A DNA stretch of 64,000 bases from an uncultured Bacteroidales bacterium (lineage in GTDB: Bacteria; Bacteroidota; Bacteroidia; Bacteroidales; Muribaculaceae). The notes under the pieces were generated by a model, which did no database searches, was not told the DNA's origin, and worked only from the letters and a program-made list of their open reading frames with translations. The stretch lies in assembly GCA_902772455.1 (NCBI GenBank), contig CACYAW010000009.1:1-64000 (forward strand), given 5' to 3'. Positions 35,096 through 45,734 of the stretch are shown in pieces; position 1 is the stretch's first letter; every line of letters starts with the position of its first letter. The position numbers and the translations under genes were made by a program.

Positions 35096-38000
35096 ATGAC
35101 CAAATTCAAACGATTCCTGTTGCTGACAGTTGCTGTGGCGCTCACGCTGGGTGCCGCGGCGCGAGAAACAGCCAAATTGCCCAATTTGTTCAACCAGGTG
35201 GACCAAGTGGCCATGAACAATTGGGTGGACAGTGTGTTCAATACATTGACCCAGGAAGGGCGTATCGGGCAACTCATTGTTGCTGCGGTGACACCATCGG
35301 GCAACGATGCTACCCGTGAGCTGGTGCGCAACCTCGTCACCCGTAATCTGGTGGGTGGCCTCATCTATGAGAACAGCACGATAGCCGATCAGGCCGCCGT
35401 GACTAATCTGGCACAGTCGCTTGCTGTCGTTCCGTTGATGATTACCATCGATGGTGAGTGGGGTCTGGGCATGAGGCTTAAAGAGGTGCCCAATTTCCAG
35501 CGCAACCTCATTTTGGGAGCATTGGATGATGACATGCTGCTTTATAACTATGGGCGCGAAGTGGCCCGTCAGTGCCGTCGCATGGGCATTCAGGTGAATT
35601 TCGCTCCAGTACTTGATGTGAACGACAATCCGTTGAATCCGGTGATTGGCGACCGCTCCTTCGGCGAGAGCCCCGAATTGGTGGCCCGCCATGCCATTGC
35701 CTTTGCGCGCGGTCTGGAGGATGGCGGTGTGATGGCTGTGGGCAAGCACTTCCCCGGACACGGCTCGTCGAGTGAGGATTCCCACAAGACGTTGCCCGTG
35801 ATCAACAAGACGTTGCAGGAGATCAACACCTGCGAGTTGGTCCCCTTCCGCAAGTTCATCAACGCGGGTTTGAGCGGCATTCTCACGGCTCACCTGCTTG
35901 TGCCGGCCATTGAGGGCGGCAAGGCCCCCACTAGTTTGTCAAGTGACTGCGTGGCCTCCCTCTTGCGCGAGGATATGGGATTCGAAGGACTCGTCTTCAC
36001 CGATGCCCTGAATATGAAGGGCGCTACCCAGATGCTCAAGGGATCGGCCTGTGTCAACGCGCTGCTGGCGGGCAACGATGTGTTGCTCATGCCCGAGAAT
36101 GTGGACGCCGAGATTGCTGCCGTTCAGCGTGCCGTCAGCGATGGCACTATCAGCCAGCAAATCATTGACGAGCGCTGCAAGAAAATCCTGCGTTACAAGT
36201 ATGCGTTGGGCTTGACCGGTCCTCAACAGGTGAGCACAGCCAATCTGGTCAATGAGGTCAATTCGCCACAGGCCAGCGTGCTCAAGCGCCAACTCACCGC
36301 CGGCAGCATCACGGTCATTAAGAATAACGATAACATCCTGCCCATTCACAACCTGCAGAGCCGCCACATCGCTGTCGCCACTATAGGTAACGAAAAAGGG
36401 ACGGCCTCTAAGTTTACCAGGCGTTGTGCCGATTACGCCCAGGTTAAGCGCTTTGACCTTGACAAGGCTGGATCGGTCTCAGCTCTTGCCGAGCAGTTGC
36501 ATGACGGCCACTTCAACACCATCATTGTAGAGGTGGGTGAGGACAACGCCAATAACCGCACGGCCCTGGATGCCGTGGTCAAGAAATGCAAGAATGTCGT
36601 TGTCGTGTTGACCTGCAAACCGTATGAAATCAAGAACTATGGCAAGGCCATCACCAACAAGCATGTCAAGGCCGTTGTGTTGACCTACCAGAATAATGAC
36701 CTAGCCGAGGATTATGCCGCACAGACCATCTTTGGCGGCAATGCTGCCGGTGGCAACCTGCCCGTCTCACTTACCTTCGAAGGTAAGAAAACGCGTTATG
36801 AGGCTGGCCATGGCATCCACTATGCCGCCACCCGTCTGGGCTACTCCATTCCTGCCGAGGTGGGTTTGGACAACCGTCTGACGGCTCAGATCGACTCGGT
36901 GTGCCGATTGGGTGTGCAGCAACATGCTTTCCCCGGCTGCCAGGTGATTGTGGCACGCCATGGAAAGGTTGTGTATAAAGGCTCGTTTGGCACCATCGAC
37001 TACAGCAGCACGGTCAAGGTCGATGACAATACGCTCTTTGGTCTCGCATCGGTGTCCAAGGCTACCGGTACCATCAGCGGCGTGATGAAAGCTTTTGACG
37101 AAGGCAAATTCCGCCTCGACGACAAGGCCAGTGAATACATCCCCGGCCTGCGTGACGGTGACAAGGAGGACATCACCTTCCGTGACCTGCTTTATCACGA
37201 GACGGGTATGCCCGCATCGCTCGACATGTGGAAGATGATGATGGATCCCAATACCTACAGCGGAATGCTCATCGCCGGTGCCGAGGACGCAACCCATACG
37301 ATTAAGGTGATGAACGGCGCTTGGGGACATAAAGACGCGAAACTGAGGACAGACATCCTCTCGACGCATAAGACTGATAAGTTCAACATTGCCATAGCCG
37401 ACGGCATCTGGGGTGGCAGGGTGACCTATGACTCCATCATGAACCGCATGTACCACGCTAAACTGGGCAAGAAGAAATATCTGTACAGCTGCTGCAACTT
37501 CTCCCTGTTGGCAGACGCTGTGCAGCGAATGACGCACTCGCCGCTCAACTACTATGTGAACAACTACATCTTTGCTCCGCTGGGAGCCTATCACACGATG
37601 TACCGTCCGCTCACCAAGTTCTCGCGTGACGAGATTGCCTTTACCGAGAAGGATACCTTCCTGCGCCGCCAGCACATCCATGGCTACGTCCATGACGAGT
37701 TGGCCGCCTTCTCGGGCGGCGTGCAGGGCAACGCGGGCTTGTTCAGTAACGCTAATGACCTGGCCAAGCTGTTCCAGATGTGGCTGAACGGAGGCACCTA
37801 CGGCGGCGTGCGCCTGTTGAAGGCATCGACGGTCGAGACGTTCATGACACAGAAGAGTCCCAACAGCCACCGTGGCTTGGGCTTTGACAAGCCCGTTGTG
37901 GGTAATCCCGACGCCAGCAACACCTGTGCCGAGGCTACCCCCGAGACCTTCGGCCACACGGGCTTCACGGGCACTTGCTTCTGGGTCGATCCCAAGAATG

Positions 38001-38119
38001 ACATGTTCTACATCTTCTTGAGCAACCGTGTGAGTCCCACGCGCAATAACCCGAACTTTGGCCGCATCAGCGCCCGTAGCCACATCCAGTCGCTCATCTA
38101 CAAGGCGATCAAGGATTGA
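35096..38119 (+). CDS. GH3 beta-N-acetylglucosaminidase-like / serine hydrolase fusion
   Basis: 1007 residues, exported (signal peptide to about residue 22). Residues about 35-390 are a GH3 catalytic domain with the NagZ-type dyad loop KHFPGHGSSSEDSH and the nucleophile segment FTDALNMKGA. Residues about 390-570 form the GH3 C-terminal part. Residues about 590-1007 are a beta-lactamase/transpeptidase-fold serine hydrolase: SxxK in LASVSKATG and a terminal GHTGFTGT block. The usual YxN/YxD motif reads YSCCNFSLL, so its third residue is Cys. It probably acts on peptidoglycan fragments in the periplasm. A repeat array separates it from the nucleotidase gene by 50 bp. Confidence 0.9.
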   Translation: MTKFKRFLLLTVAVALTLGAAARETAKLPNLFNQVDQVAMNNWVDSVFNTLTQEGRIGQLIVAAVTPSGNDATRELVRNLVTRNLVGGLIYENSTIADQAAVTNLAQSLAVVPLMITIDGEWGLGMRLKEVPNFQRNLILGALDDDMLLYNYGREVARQCRRMGIQVNFAPVLDVNDNPLNPVIGDRSFGESPELVARHAIAFARGLEDGGVMAVGKHFPGHGSSSEDSHKTLPVINKTLQEINTCELVPFRKFINAGLSGILTAHLLVPAIEGGKAPTSLSSDCVASLLREDMGFEGLVFTDALNMKGATQMLKGSACVNALLAGNDVLLMPENVDAEIAAVQRAVSDGTISQQIIDERCKKILRYKYALGLTGPQQVSTANLVNEVNSPQASVLKRQLTAGSITVIKNNDNILPIHNLQSRHIAVATIGNEKGTASKFTRRCADYAQVKRFDLDKAGSVSALAEQLHDGHFNTIIVEVGEDNANNRTALDAVVKKCKNVVVVLTCKPYEIKNYGKAITNKHVKAVVLTYQNNDLAEDYAAQTIFGGNAAGGNLPVSLTFEGKKTRYEAGHGIHYAATRLGYSIPAEVGLDNRLTAQIDSVCRLGVQQHAFPGCQVIVARHGKVVYKGSFGTIDYSSTVKVDDNTLFGLASVSKATGTISGVMKAFDEGKFRLDDKASEYIPGLRDGDKEDITFRDLLYHETGMPASLDMWKMMMDPNTYSGMLIAGAEDATHTIKVMNGAWGHKDAKLRTDILSTHKTDKFNIAIADGIWGGRVTYDSIMNRMYHAKLGKKKYLYSCCNFSLLADAVQRMTHSPLNYYVNNYIFAPLGAYHTMYRPLTKFSRDEIAFTEKDTFLRRQHIHGYVHDELAAFSGGVQGNAGLFSNANDLAKLFQMWLNGGTYGGVRLLKASTVETFMTQKSPNSHRGLGFDKPVVGNPDASNTCAEATPETFGHTGFTGTCFWVDPKNDMFYIFLSNRVSPTRNNPNFGRISARSHIQSLIYKAIKD

Positions 38120-38124
38120 GATAA

Positions 38125-38165
38125 TTCCCCTCTAGATAATCTGGAGCATTTAGATTTTCTAGACA
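38125..38165. repeat. 9-bp TCTAGATAA array at the GH3-hydrolase 3' end
   Basis: Four 9-bp units (TCTAGATAA, TCTGGAGCA, TTTAGATTT, TCTAGACAA), six bases after the stop codon. It resembles the CTAGA array at 22501-22543. Confidence 0.6.
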
Positions 38166-38191
38166 ACCAATAACTAAAAGACGAGAATAAT

Positions 38192-39193
38192 ATGAAGAAG
38201 TTTGCTTTTATTTTTACTGCCTTGTTGTTGCTCGTATCGTGCACCAAGGGCTACAAGGTGACTGTCACTTTTCCTGATGACAGTGTCAATGGCGAGACTG
38301 TTTTCCTGACCAATTATGACACGGGCGACACGATCGCTACTGCAACGGTCGAGAATCAGACCTGTGTTTTCGAGGGCCCGGTTGACAAGGGCTTTTTCGC
38401 GCGTCTGTATGCTGGCGGCAACCCTTATGGTTTTATTGTTGAGCCAGGCGAAGTGAAGCTTGACATCGCTGCCGGTACCGCCATCAGTCCGCTCAACGAC
38501 AAGATGGCTGCCTGGAGCAAAGAGATGCAGAAGATAGCCGATGACACGACAGTTACCGAGGCCGAGAGCGATGCCCGCTATGCCGAGGGGCTGTTAAAGT
38601 TCTATCAGGATAACAAGGACAATGCTATCGGCCCGTGGGCTTTCTGCAACTACCTGATGTATAATGATTTCAGCGAGGCTGAAATTGATGCGTTGCTGAA
38701 AGATGCTCCCGCCGGGTATGCCCAACTGAAGCGCATCGAGAAAGCCAAGAACGCCGCCCGACAGCTCACTGTCACTGCCGAGGGTCAGAAGTTCACCGAC
38801 TTTGAGGTGAAGGCCGAGGATGGTGCGGTACAGAAGTTGTCAGACTATGTGGGCAAGGGCAAGGTCGTTGTCGTTGACTTCTGGGCCAGCTGGTGTCCTC
38901 CCTGCCGCGCCGAGATTCCCAAGCTGCAGGCGCTCAAAGCCAAGTACGGCGATAAGTTTGATGTGTTGGGTGTTGCTGTATGGGACAATCCCGATGACAC
39001 CCGCAAAGCCATCGAGGAACTCAAGATCACTTGGCCCGTTATTGTCGGCACCCAAAAGCTGACTGAGCCCACCGACCTTTACGGTATTAAGGGCATTCCC
39101 CACATCATCGTCTTTGGCCCCGACGGAACCATCCTGTCGCGTGGCCTGACGGGTGACGACCTGGCCAACAAGCTGGCCGAGGTGACGAAGTAG
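38192..39193 (+). CDS. TlpA-like thiol-disulfide lipoprotein with N-terminal DUF4369-type domain
   Basis: 333 residues. A lipoprotein signal ends at Cys17 (LLLVSC). Residues about 22-120 form a beta-rich DUF4369-like domain (VFLTNYDTGDTIATATVENQ). A helical linker follows. Residues about 200-333 form a thioredoxin-fold domain with the active site WASWCPPC and the cis-Pro segment GIKGIPHIIVFGPDG. It is likely a periplasmic disulfide reductase or electron donor. It is on the same strand as, and 72 bp after, the GH3 fusion. Confidence 0.9.
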   Translation: MKKFAFIFTALLLLVSCTKGYKVTVTFPDDSVNGETVFLTNYDTGDTIATATVENQTCVFEGPVDKGFFARLYAGGNPYGFIVEPGEVKLDIAAGTAISPLNDKMAAWSKEMQKIADDTTVTEAESDARYAEGLLKFYQDNKDNAIGPWAFCNYLMYNDFSEAEIDALLKDAPAGYAQLKRIEKAKNAARQLTVTAEGQKFTDFEVKAEDGAVQKLSDYVGKGKVVVVDFWASWCPPCRAEIPKLQALKAKYGDKFDVLGVAVWDNPDDTRKAIEELKITWPVIVGTQKLTEPTDLYGIKGIPHIIVFGPDGTILSRGLTGDDLANKLAEVTK

Positions 39194-39218
39194 TAATTAA
39201 CGCCAAAACAAAAGAAAA

Positions 39219-39251
39219 GAAAGCGGTGGAACATCACGCTCCACCGCTTTC
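39219..39251. terminator. Bidirectional terminator between the thioredoxin-like and Fic genes
   Basis: 12-bp perfect stem GAAAGCGGTGGA / TCCACCGCTTTC with a 9-nt loop. On the minus strand it is followed by TTTTCTTTTG, so it can end transcripts from both converging genes. Confidence 0.85.
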
Positions 39252-39330
39252 CTATTCTGTTAACTCCAACGGCAGCCTGTACAAGGGGAAATGAAGGGAA
39301 CACTAAATACCGATTATTCTGTTTATTTTG

Positions 39331-40626
39331 CTATATCCTATTGTTTGCAGTTAGATATGAGCAGTATTTACTAAGCAGACTGGACAATGGCAAGTCGCCT
39401 TTCTGGTATCGTTCGGCATCTAGCTTTAGAACTCTTTCGCATATCGGCTTCTTGCCATTGAACAGAGCATTGAGATATGGAATGCCATTCTCCTCAGTGA
39501 TGCTTACCTCTGTGAAGAATTGCGTCAAGTTCTCTGAATCATAAACAATGGAGTAACTCGGGCGTTTTGCTCCTGGAATGTCCTCTATCAGGATGTTCTT
39601 GTCCACGAGGTCCTTTATGTCACGTATCGCTGTGTCCTTCGAGCACTTTGCCAATGTTGCCCATGTCTTTGACGTGATTTTTGCCTCATAGCCATCAAGG
39701 AAGAGGTTGAGCATCTGAGTTTGTCGCTTGGTCATTGGAACAGACGATGCCTTCTGCCAGAAGAAACTCTTGTTCAAGATTGTGGTAACGATAGTGTCTG
39801 CTTCGTCGAGAGCCTCCACCAGTTTCTGCATATACCATACTAACCACTCTGTAATGTCACCATCGCCATGCTGCATTCGTTCAAGAATCCCGTAGTAGTG
39901 TTTTTTGTCTTTGTTAATCTGGGATGAGACATTGTAGAAACGGAACTCACTCTTCTCTCCCCGAGCCAGCAACATATCTGAAATTATGCGGGCTAATCTC
40001 CCATTGCCATCCTCAAAAGGATGAATGCTCACAAACCAGAAATGGGCGATAGCCGACCGAATGACACTACTAACAGGTTCTTCTCCGTCAAACCAAGCGA
40101 GGAACTTTTGCATTTCCTCTTCTACACGGTCTGGAGATGGAGCAATATAGTGAATTTTCTCGTGTCCAAACATTCCGCTCACAATATGCTCCTCGTTTGT
40201 ACGGTATTTGCCAATTTCTATCTGACTACCTTCGCTATAGCCTGATGGGAAAAAGGCGGCCTGCCAGGCGCATAGTTTCTCTTTGCTAAGAGGCATATCA
40301 TAGTGCTGGACCGCTTCGAGCATTACACCCACAACAGAATCGATATAGTGTGAAGGCGCAGTATATTTCACGTTCTCAATTCCAAGCTTTTTGGCAATGG
40401 AAGAACGAACCTCATCCACGTTCAGCCGTATGCCTTCAATCTCCGAAGAGTACACCACGTCATAAGTCAGGTTTTCTGCCATGGCACGCAGTTTGCTGTC
40501 AAAGCCCAGCGAACTCAACCTGCCGTAAAGCAGACCTTGTTTGCGGAATACTTGCTCTTGAAGGAGTGACACCTGCGAAGTGTCCCATCTGAAGTTTGTC
40601 CAATTGTCTCTTTCGTGTATATACAT
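39331..40626 (-). CDS. Fic-family AMPylase with N-terminal inhibitory helix and C-terminal HTH
   Basis: 431 residues from the ATG at 40626 (MYIHERDNWTNF); upstream in-frame codons cross the promoter. The N-terminal domain resembles the DUF4172 module and contains SSEIEG, which fits the (S/T)xxxE(G/N) inhibitory motif of class II Fic proteins. The catalytic motif is HPFEDGNGRLAR, intact. A winged-HTH-like region (residues about 320-385, LAKCSKDTAIRDIKDLVDK) follows. Fic enzymes transfer AMP to target proteins or to themselves. There is no partner antitoxin gene, as expected for class II. By eye it is richer in A+T than its neighbours, suggesting an accessory gene. Confidence 0.9.
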   Translation of the reverse strand: MYIHERDNWTNFRWDTSQVSLLQEQVFRKQGLLYGRLSSLGFDSKLRAMAENLTYDVVYSSEIEGIRLNVDEVRSSIAKKLGIENVKYTAPSHYIDSVVGVMLEAVQHYDMPLSKEKLCAWQAAFFPSGYSEGSQIEIGKYRTNEEHIVSGMFGHEKIHYIAPSPDRVEEEMQKFLAWFDGEEPVSSVIRSAIAHFWFVSIHPFEDGNGRLARIISDMLLARGEKSEFRFYNVSSQINKDKKHYYGILERMQHGDGDITEWLVWYMQKLVEALDEADTIVTTILNKSFFWQKASSVPMTKRQTQMLNLFLDGYEAKITSKTWATLAKCSKDTAIRDIKDLVDKNILIEDIPGAKRPSYSIVYDSENLTQFFTEVSITEENGIPYLNALFNGKKPICERVLKLDAERYQKGDLPLSSLLSKYCSYLTANNRI

Positions 40627-40643
40627 AACGCATCCGTACTTAG

Positions 40644-40672
40644 TGCGACAAATAATCAGTAATAACGTCGCA
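40644..40672. promoter_or_regulatory. TGCGAC-N17-GTCGCA dyad upstream of the Fic gene
   Basis: The half sites 40644-40649 and 40667-40672 lie between the promoter and the start codon. A third TGCGAC (40741-40746) lies upstream of the promoter. This is a possible operator, perhaps for the HTH of the Fic protein itself. Confidence 0.4.
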
Positions 40673-40682
40673 GATTTTGCGG

Positions 40683-40714
40683 CAAAAATACGGTGATAAT
40701 TTCGAACCGCCAAA
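40683..40714 (-). promoter_or_regulatory. Bacteroidota promoter for the Fic gene
   Basis: TTTG (40711-40714), 20-nt spacer, TATTTTTG (40683-40690), 56 nt before the ATG. Confidence 0.7.
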
Positions 40715-40790
40715 TAAACTCGCAAAAATAACGCATATTGTGCGACGTTTTTCGCCGTAAAATCGTCAGTAGTCCTCTTACAGGCATAAG

Positions 40791-40823
40791 AAAGGGACCT
40801 GCCCAAACTGGACTGGTCCCTTT
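40791..40823 (-). terminator. Terminator after ppdK
   Basis: 9-bp stem AAAGGGACC / GGTCCCTTT with a 15-nt loop, 22 bp past the ppdK stop codon. It separates ppdK from the Fic promoter. Confidence 0.7.
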
Positions 40824-40845
40824 GCAAATAATGTCGATGTTACAC

Positions 40846-43563
<2,718 letters not shown>

Positions 43564-43877
43564 TTACTAAATTTTTCTATTGAATATAATTGCAATTATT
43601 ATGAATTTCACTTTTTGCGGTGCAAAGATAATGAATTTTGCCCAAAAGATAGCATTATTGGCCTTAAAAAATGTATTTTTTATTCAGGACGCTCATAATG
43701 CTCGTTTTTTGTTACATTTTGCAAGAATTGCATAGACAAATGTAATAAAATCATGCTGATGTGTCATGGTTTGAGTCTTATGTCTCGCCGATGGCCCGTG
43801 GTTGTTTTGCTGGAGGCAGGTTACATATTGTCACTGTTGCTACGCCATGGCTGGTTAGGGCATGCTCAAATAGCATA

Positions 43878-43914
43878 AAAGCAGAGACGCAAATTACCGT
43901 TGCGCCTCTGCTTT
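43878..43914. terminator. Bidirectional hairpin terminator with GAGACGCAA arms
   Basis: A 15-bp stem with one mismatch (AAAGCAGAGACGCAA / TTGCGCCTCTGCTTT), 7-nt loop, T-run on the plus side. It lies 27 bp past the stop codon of the dockerin remnant and was probably its terminator. Its arms share AGAGACGCAA with the hairpin at 4542-4563. Confidence 0.75.
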
Positions 43915-43940
43915 TTGTGGATTATCCCTTGTTCATGTAC

Positions 43941-44060
43941 TTAGTTGTCCAGCAAGCCATCGACCAGGGCTGTCACGTCGGTAATGTTCACTTCACCATC
44001 GCCGTTGACGTCGGTTGCGGTGTTGACGGGTACATCACCTTCAAGAATAGTGATTATCGT
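43941..44060 (-). pseudogene. Dockerin-type C-terminal remnant
   Basis: Read on the minus strand, 39 codons between an in-frame stop (44061-44063) and the terminal TAA (43941-43943) encode TATDVNGDGEVNITDVTALV and end DGLLDN. This is a single dockerin/EF-hand calcium loop (DVNGDGEVNITD) of the kind that ends many secreted Bacteroidales proteins. There is no start codon and no upstream domain, so it is the 3' stump of a lost exported-protein gene. Confidence 0.75.
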
Positions 44061-44106
44061 TTAAATCTCAATGCTTTTTGGCTATTGTTTTTAAAGACAA
44101 TAAAAA

Positions 44107-44137
44107 TGGCCACGATCGAATCATATCGTCGTGGCCA
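44107..44137 (-). terminator. Intrinsic terminator after the GH57 gene
   Basis: 9-bp stem TGGCCACGA / TCGTGGCCA with flanking A4/T4 pairing. On the minus strand it is followed by TTTTTATTG. It lies 31 bp past the stop codon at 44168. Confidence 0.85.
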
Positions 44138-44167
44138 CTTTTGATCATTGTCAATTAGCGGGTTGCG

Positions 44168-45655
44168 CTATTTAGCCTTCTTGGCTGCAGCTTTTTTTGC
44201 AGCGGGCTTTTTTTCAGCAGGCTTCTTGGCCGCGGGCTTTTTAGCCGCCGGCTTTTTAGCGGCTGGCTTCTTGGCAGCCGGTTTTTCCTCTTTGACGGGT
44301 TCGGACTCGGGCTCCTTGACGGGTTCCTCATCTACCGGGAAGTCGCCGGTGGTGTCTTTGACGATGTTATTGCGCATCATCTCGACTTCGCGGTGCAGCT
44401 TCTCGATTTCCTGCTCCTGGTTGCGGATGGTCAACAAGAGCGAGTTCAGCTCCTCGTTGTCGATGCTGGCGGGGTACTGCTCCTCGACACGCGTCATGAA
44501 GTCACTGAGGACGTTCATGTAGTTGGTGAACGCCGTGTAGGGCGAGTCATAGGGGCTGTAGTGGCTGTGTACCGAGCCGTCGTCGTTGTGCTTGGTGGAC
44601 ATGTAGAAGAAGTGGTCGCTGGCCTGCAGATAGTTCCAGTCCTGCTTGATGCGGCGGTCGGTGCACAGGCGCACGCGCTCACCGATGGAGTACAGCTTCC
44701 TGACGGCCTCCTGCTGCAGGGTATTGCCCAACCATGCGCTGGTGTCACGGGCCTCGTCGGTCCATGACATGGGGTAGGGCACTGCGAGCTCGGCGACGGG
44801 TTTGAACTTGGAAACCACCTCGCTGGGCGTCCAGAACTGGATGTCGCACTCGGCAGCGAAGCGGGGCAGAGCCTTCATGAACTCGAAGATGCCGCTCTCG
44901 CGCGGTTGCAACTCGCCAAAGGCGTCATAGTTCATGAACAGGTTCACCAGTTGCTCCTCTTGGGGCAACTCGTTGATCCAGTGGATGTACTTGTCGGCGG
45001 TGAGGGGATAGGAAGCCCACTCGGGATTGCTGAAACGGAAGGAGATGTCGTCGCTCAGCTTGCTGTTCTTCAGCATCAGTTTGAGCTTGGGCGCCGATGC
45101 GCTGTTATAGAGGAAGTTGGGCGAGCGCCAGCCCAGCACGTGCTTGGCATCGGCAGTGATGGCTGCCTTGAAGCCCATGGCCTGGACCATCGCAGCCACG
45201 TCATCGTCATAGATAAGCTCGGTGTTGCGGAACACCTTGGGCTTTTGTCCGAAAAGCTGGTGGATTTTTTGGTCGTGGGCCTTGACCTGAGCGACAAATT
45301 CCTCGGGGTCATAGAGCGATGACAGACTGTGGGCGTAGGTTTCGCTCAGGAACTCAACGCAGCCGGTAGCGGCAAGCTCCTTCATCGAGTCGATGAACTC
45401 GGGCACATACTGTTCCAACTGCTCGAGTGCGGTGCCGCTGATGGAGAAGGCCACCTTGAACTTCTTGCCGTTTTCCTTGATCATGTCAAGCAGCATCTGG
45501 TTAGCGGGCAGATAAGACCGCTGTGCGATGCGCGTGATGATGTCATCGTCGGCAAAATCATCATAATAGTAGTGGTCGTTACCGATGTCAAAGAAACGGT
45601 AGTGTTTCAGGCGGAACGGCTGATGAATCTGGAAATAAAAACAAATCGCTTTCAT
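44168..45655 (-). CDS. GH57 alpha-amylase/glucanotransferase with histone-H1-like tail
   Basis: 495 residues. The N-terminus MKAICFYFQIHQPFRL is the GH57 first-strand motif, and the (beta/alpha)7 barrel runs to about residue 400 (GCVEFLSETYAHSLSSLYDPEEF, YDAFGELQPRESGIFEF). A coiled-coil helix (residues about 405-440) and an acidic linker (EEPVKEPESEPVKEE) precede a basic tail of about 45 residues made of AAKKP repeats. The enzyme should act on alpha-1,4-glucans of glycogen. It is the last gene of the glycogen operon, 80 bp after the glycosyltransferase gene. Confidence 0.9.
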   Translation of the reverse strand: MKAICFYFQIHQPFRLKHYRFFDIGNDHYYYDDFADDDIITRIAQRSYLPANQMLLDMIKENGKKFKVAFSISGTALEQLEQYVPEFIDSMKELAATGCVEFLSETYAHSLSSLYDPEEFVAQVKAHDQKIHQLFGQKPKVFRNTELIYDDDVAAMVQAMGFKAAITADAKHVLGWRSPNFLYNSASAPKLKLMLKNSKLSDDISFRFSNPEWASYPLTADKYIHWINELPQEEQLVNLFMNYDAFGELQPRESGIFEFMKALPRFAAECDIQFWTPSEVVSKFKPVAELAVPYPMSWTDEARDTSAWLGNTLQQEAVRKLYSIGERVRLCTDRRIKQDWNYLQASDHFFYMSTKHNDDGSVHSHYSPYDSPYTAFTNYMNVLSDFMTRVEEQYPASIDNEELNSLLLTIRNQEQEIEKLHREVEMMRNNIVKDTTGDFPVDEEPVKEPESEPVKEEKPAAKKPAAKKPAAKKPAAKKPAEKKPAAKKAAAKKAK

Positions 45656-45734
45656 ATATCTTAGTTGTTAGTTTTTAGTTCTTAGTTCTTAGTTTTTTGT
45701 TGTTAGTCTCTAGTTCTAAGTCTTGACCTAAGGG
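45656..45734. repeat. 7-bp TTAGTTC array between the glycosyltransferase and GH57 genes
   Basis: About nine 7-bp units of TTAGTTG/TTAGTTT/TTAGTTC/CTAGTTC type fill the whole 79-bp gap and merge with the glycosyltransferase stop codon (45735-45737). Confidence 0.75.

Larger units (their letters stand above)
43564..44167. other. 604-bp gap with a decayed gene end and two terminators
   Basis: From left to right it holds: the ppdK upstream region; about 120 bp with only a doubtful 39-codon open frame (43759-43878, plus); a hairpin terminator (43878-43914); a dockerin remnant (43941-44060, minus); and the terminator of the GH57 gene. No functional gene is supported. Confidence 0.7.

Noticed and set aside
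43759..43878. 39-codon open frame followed directly by a terminator
   Set aside because: No promoter consensus or ribosome-binding signal was found and there is no recognisable sequence. The terminator is better explained by the dockerin remnant on the other strand.
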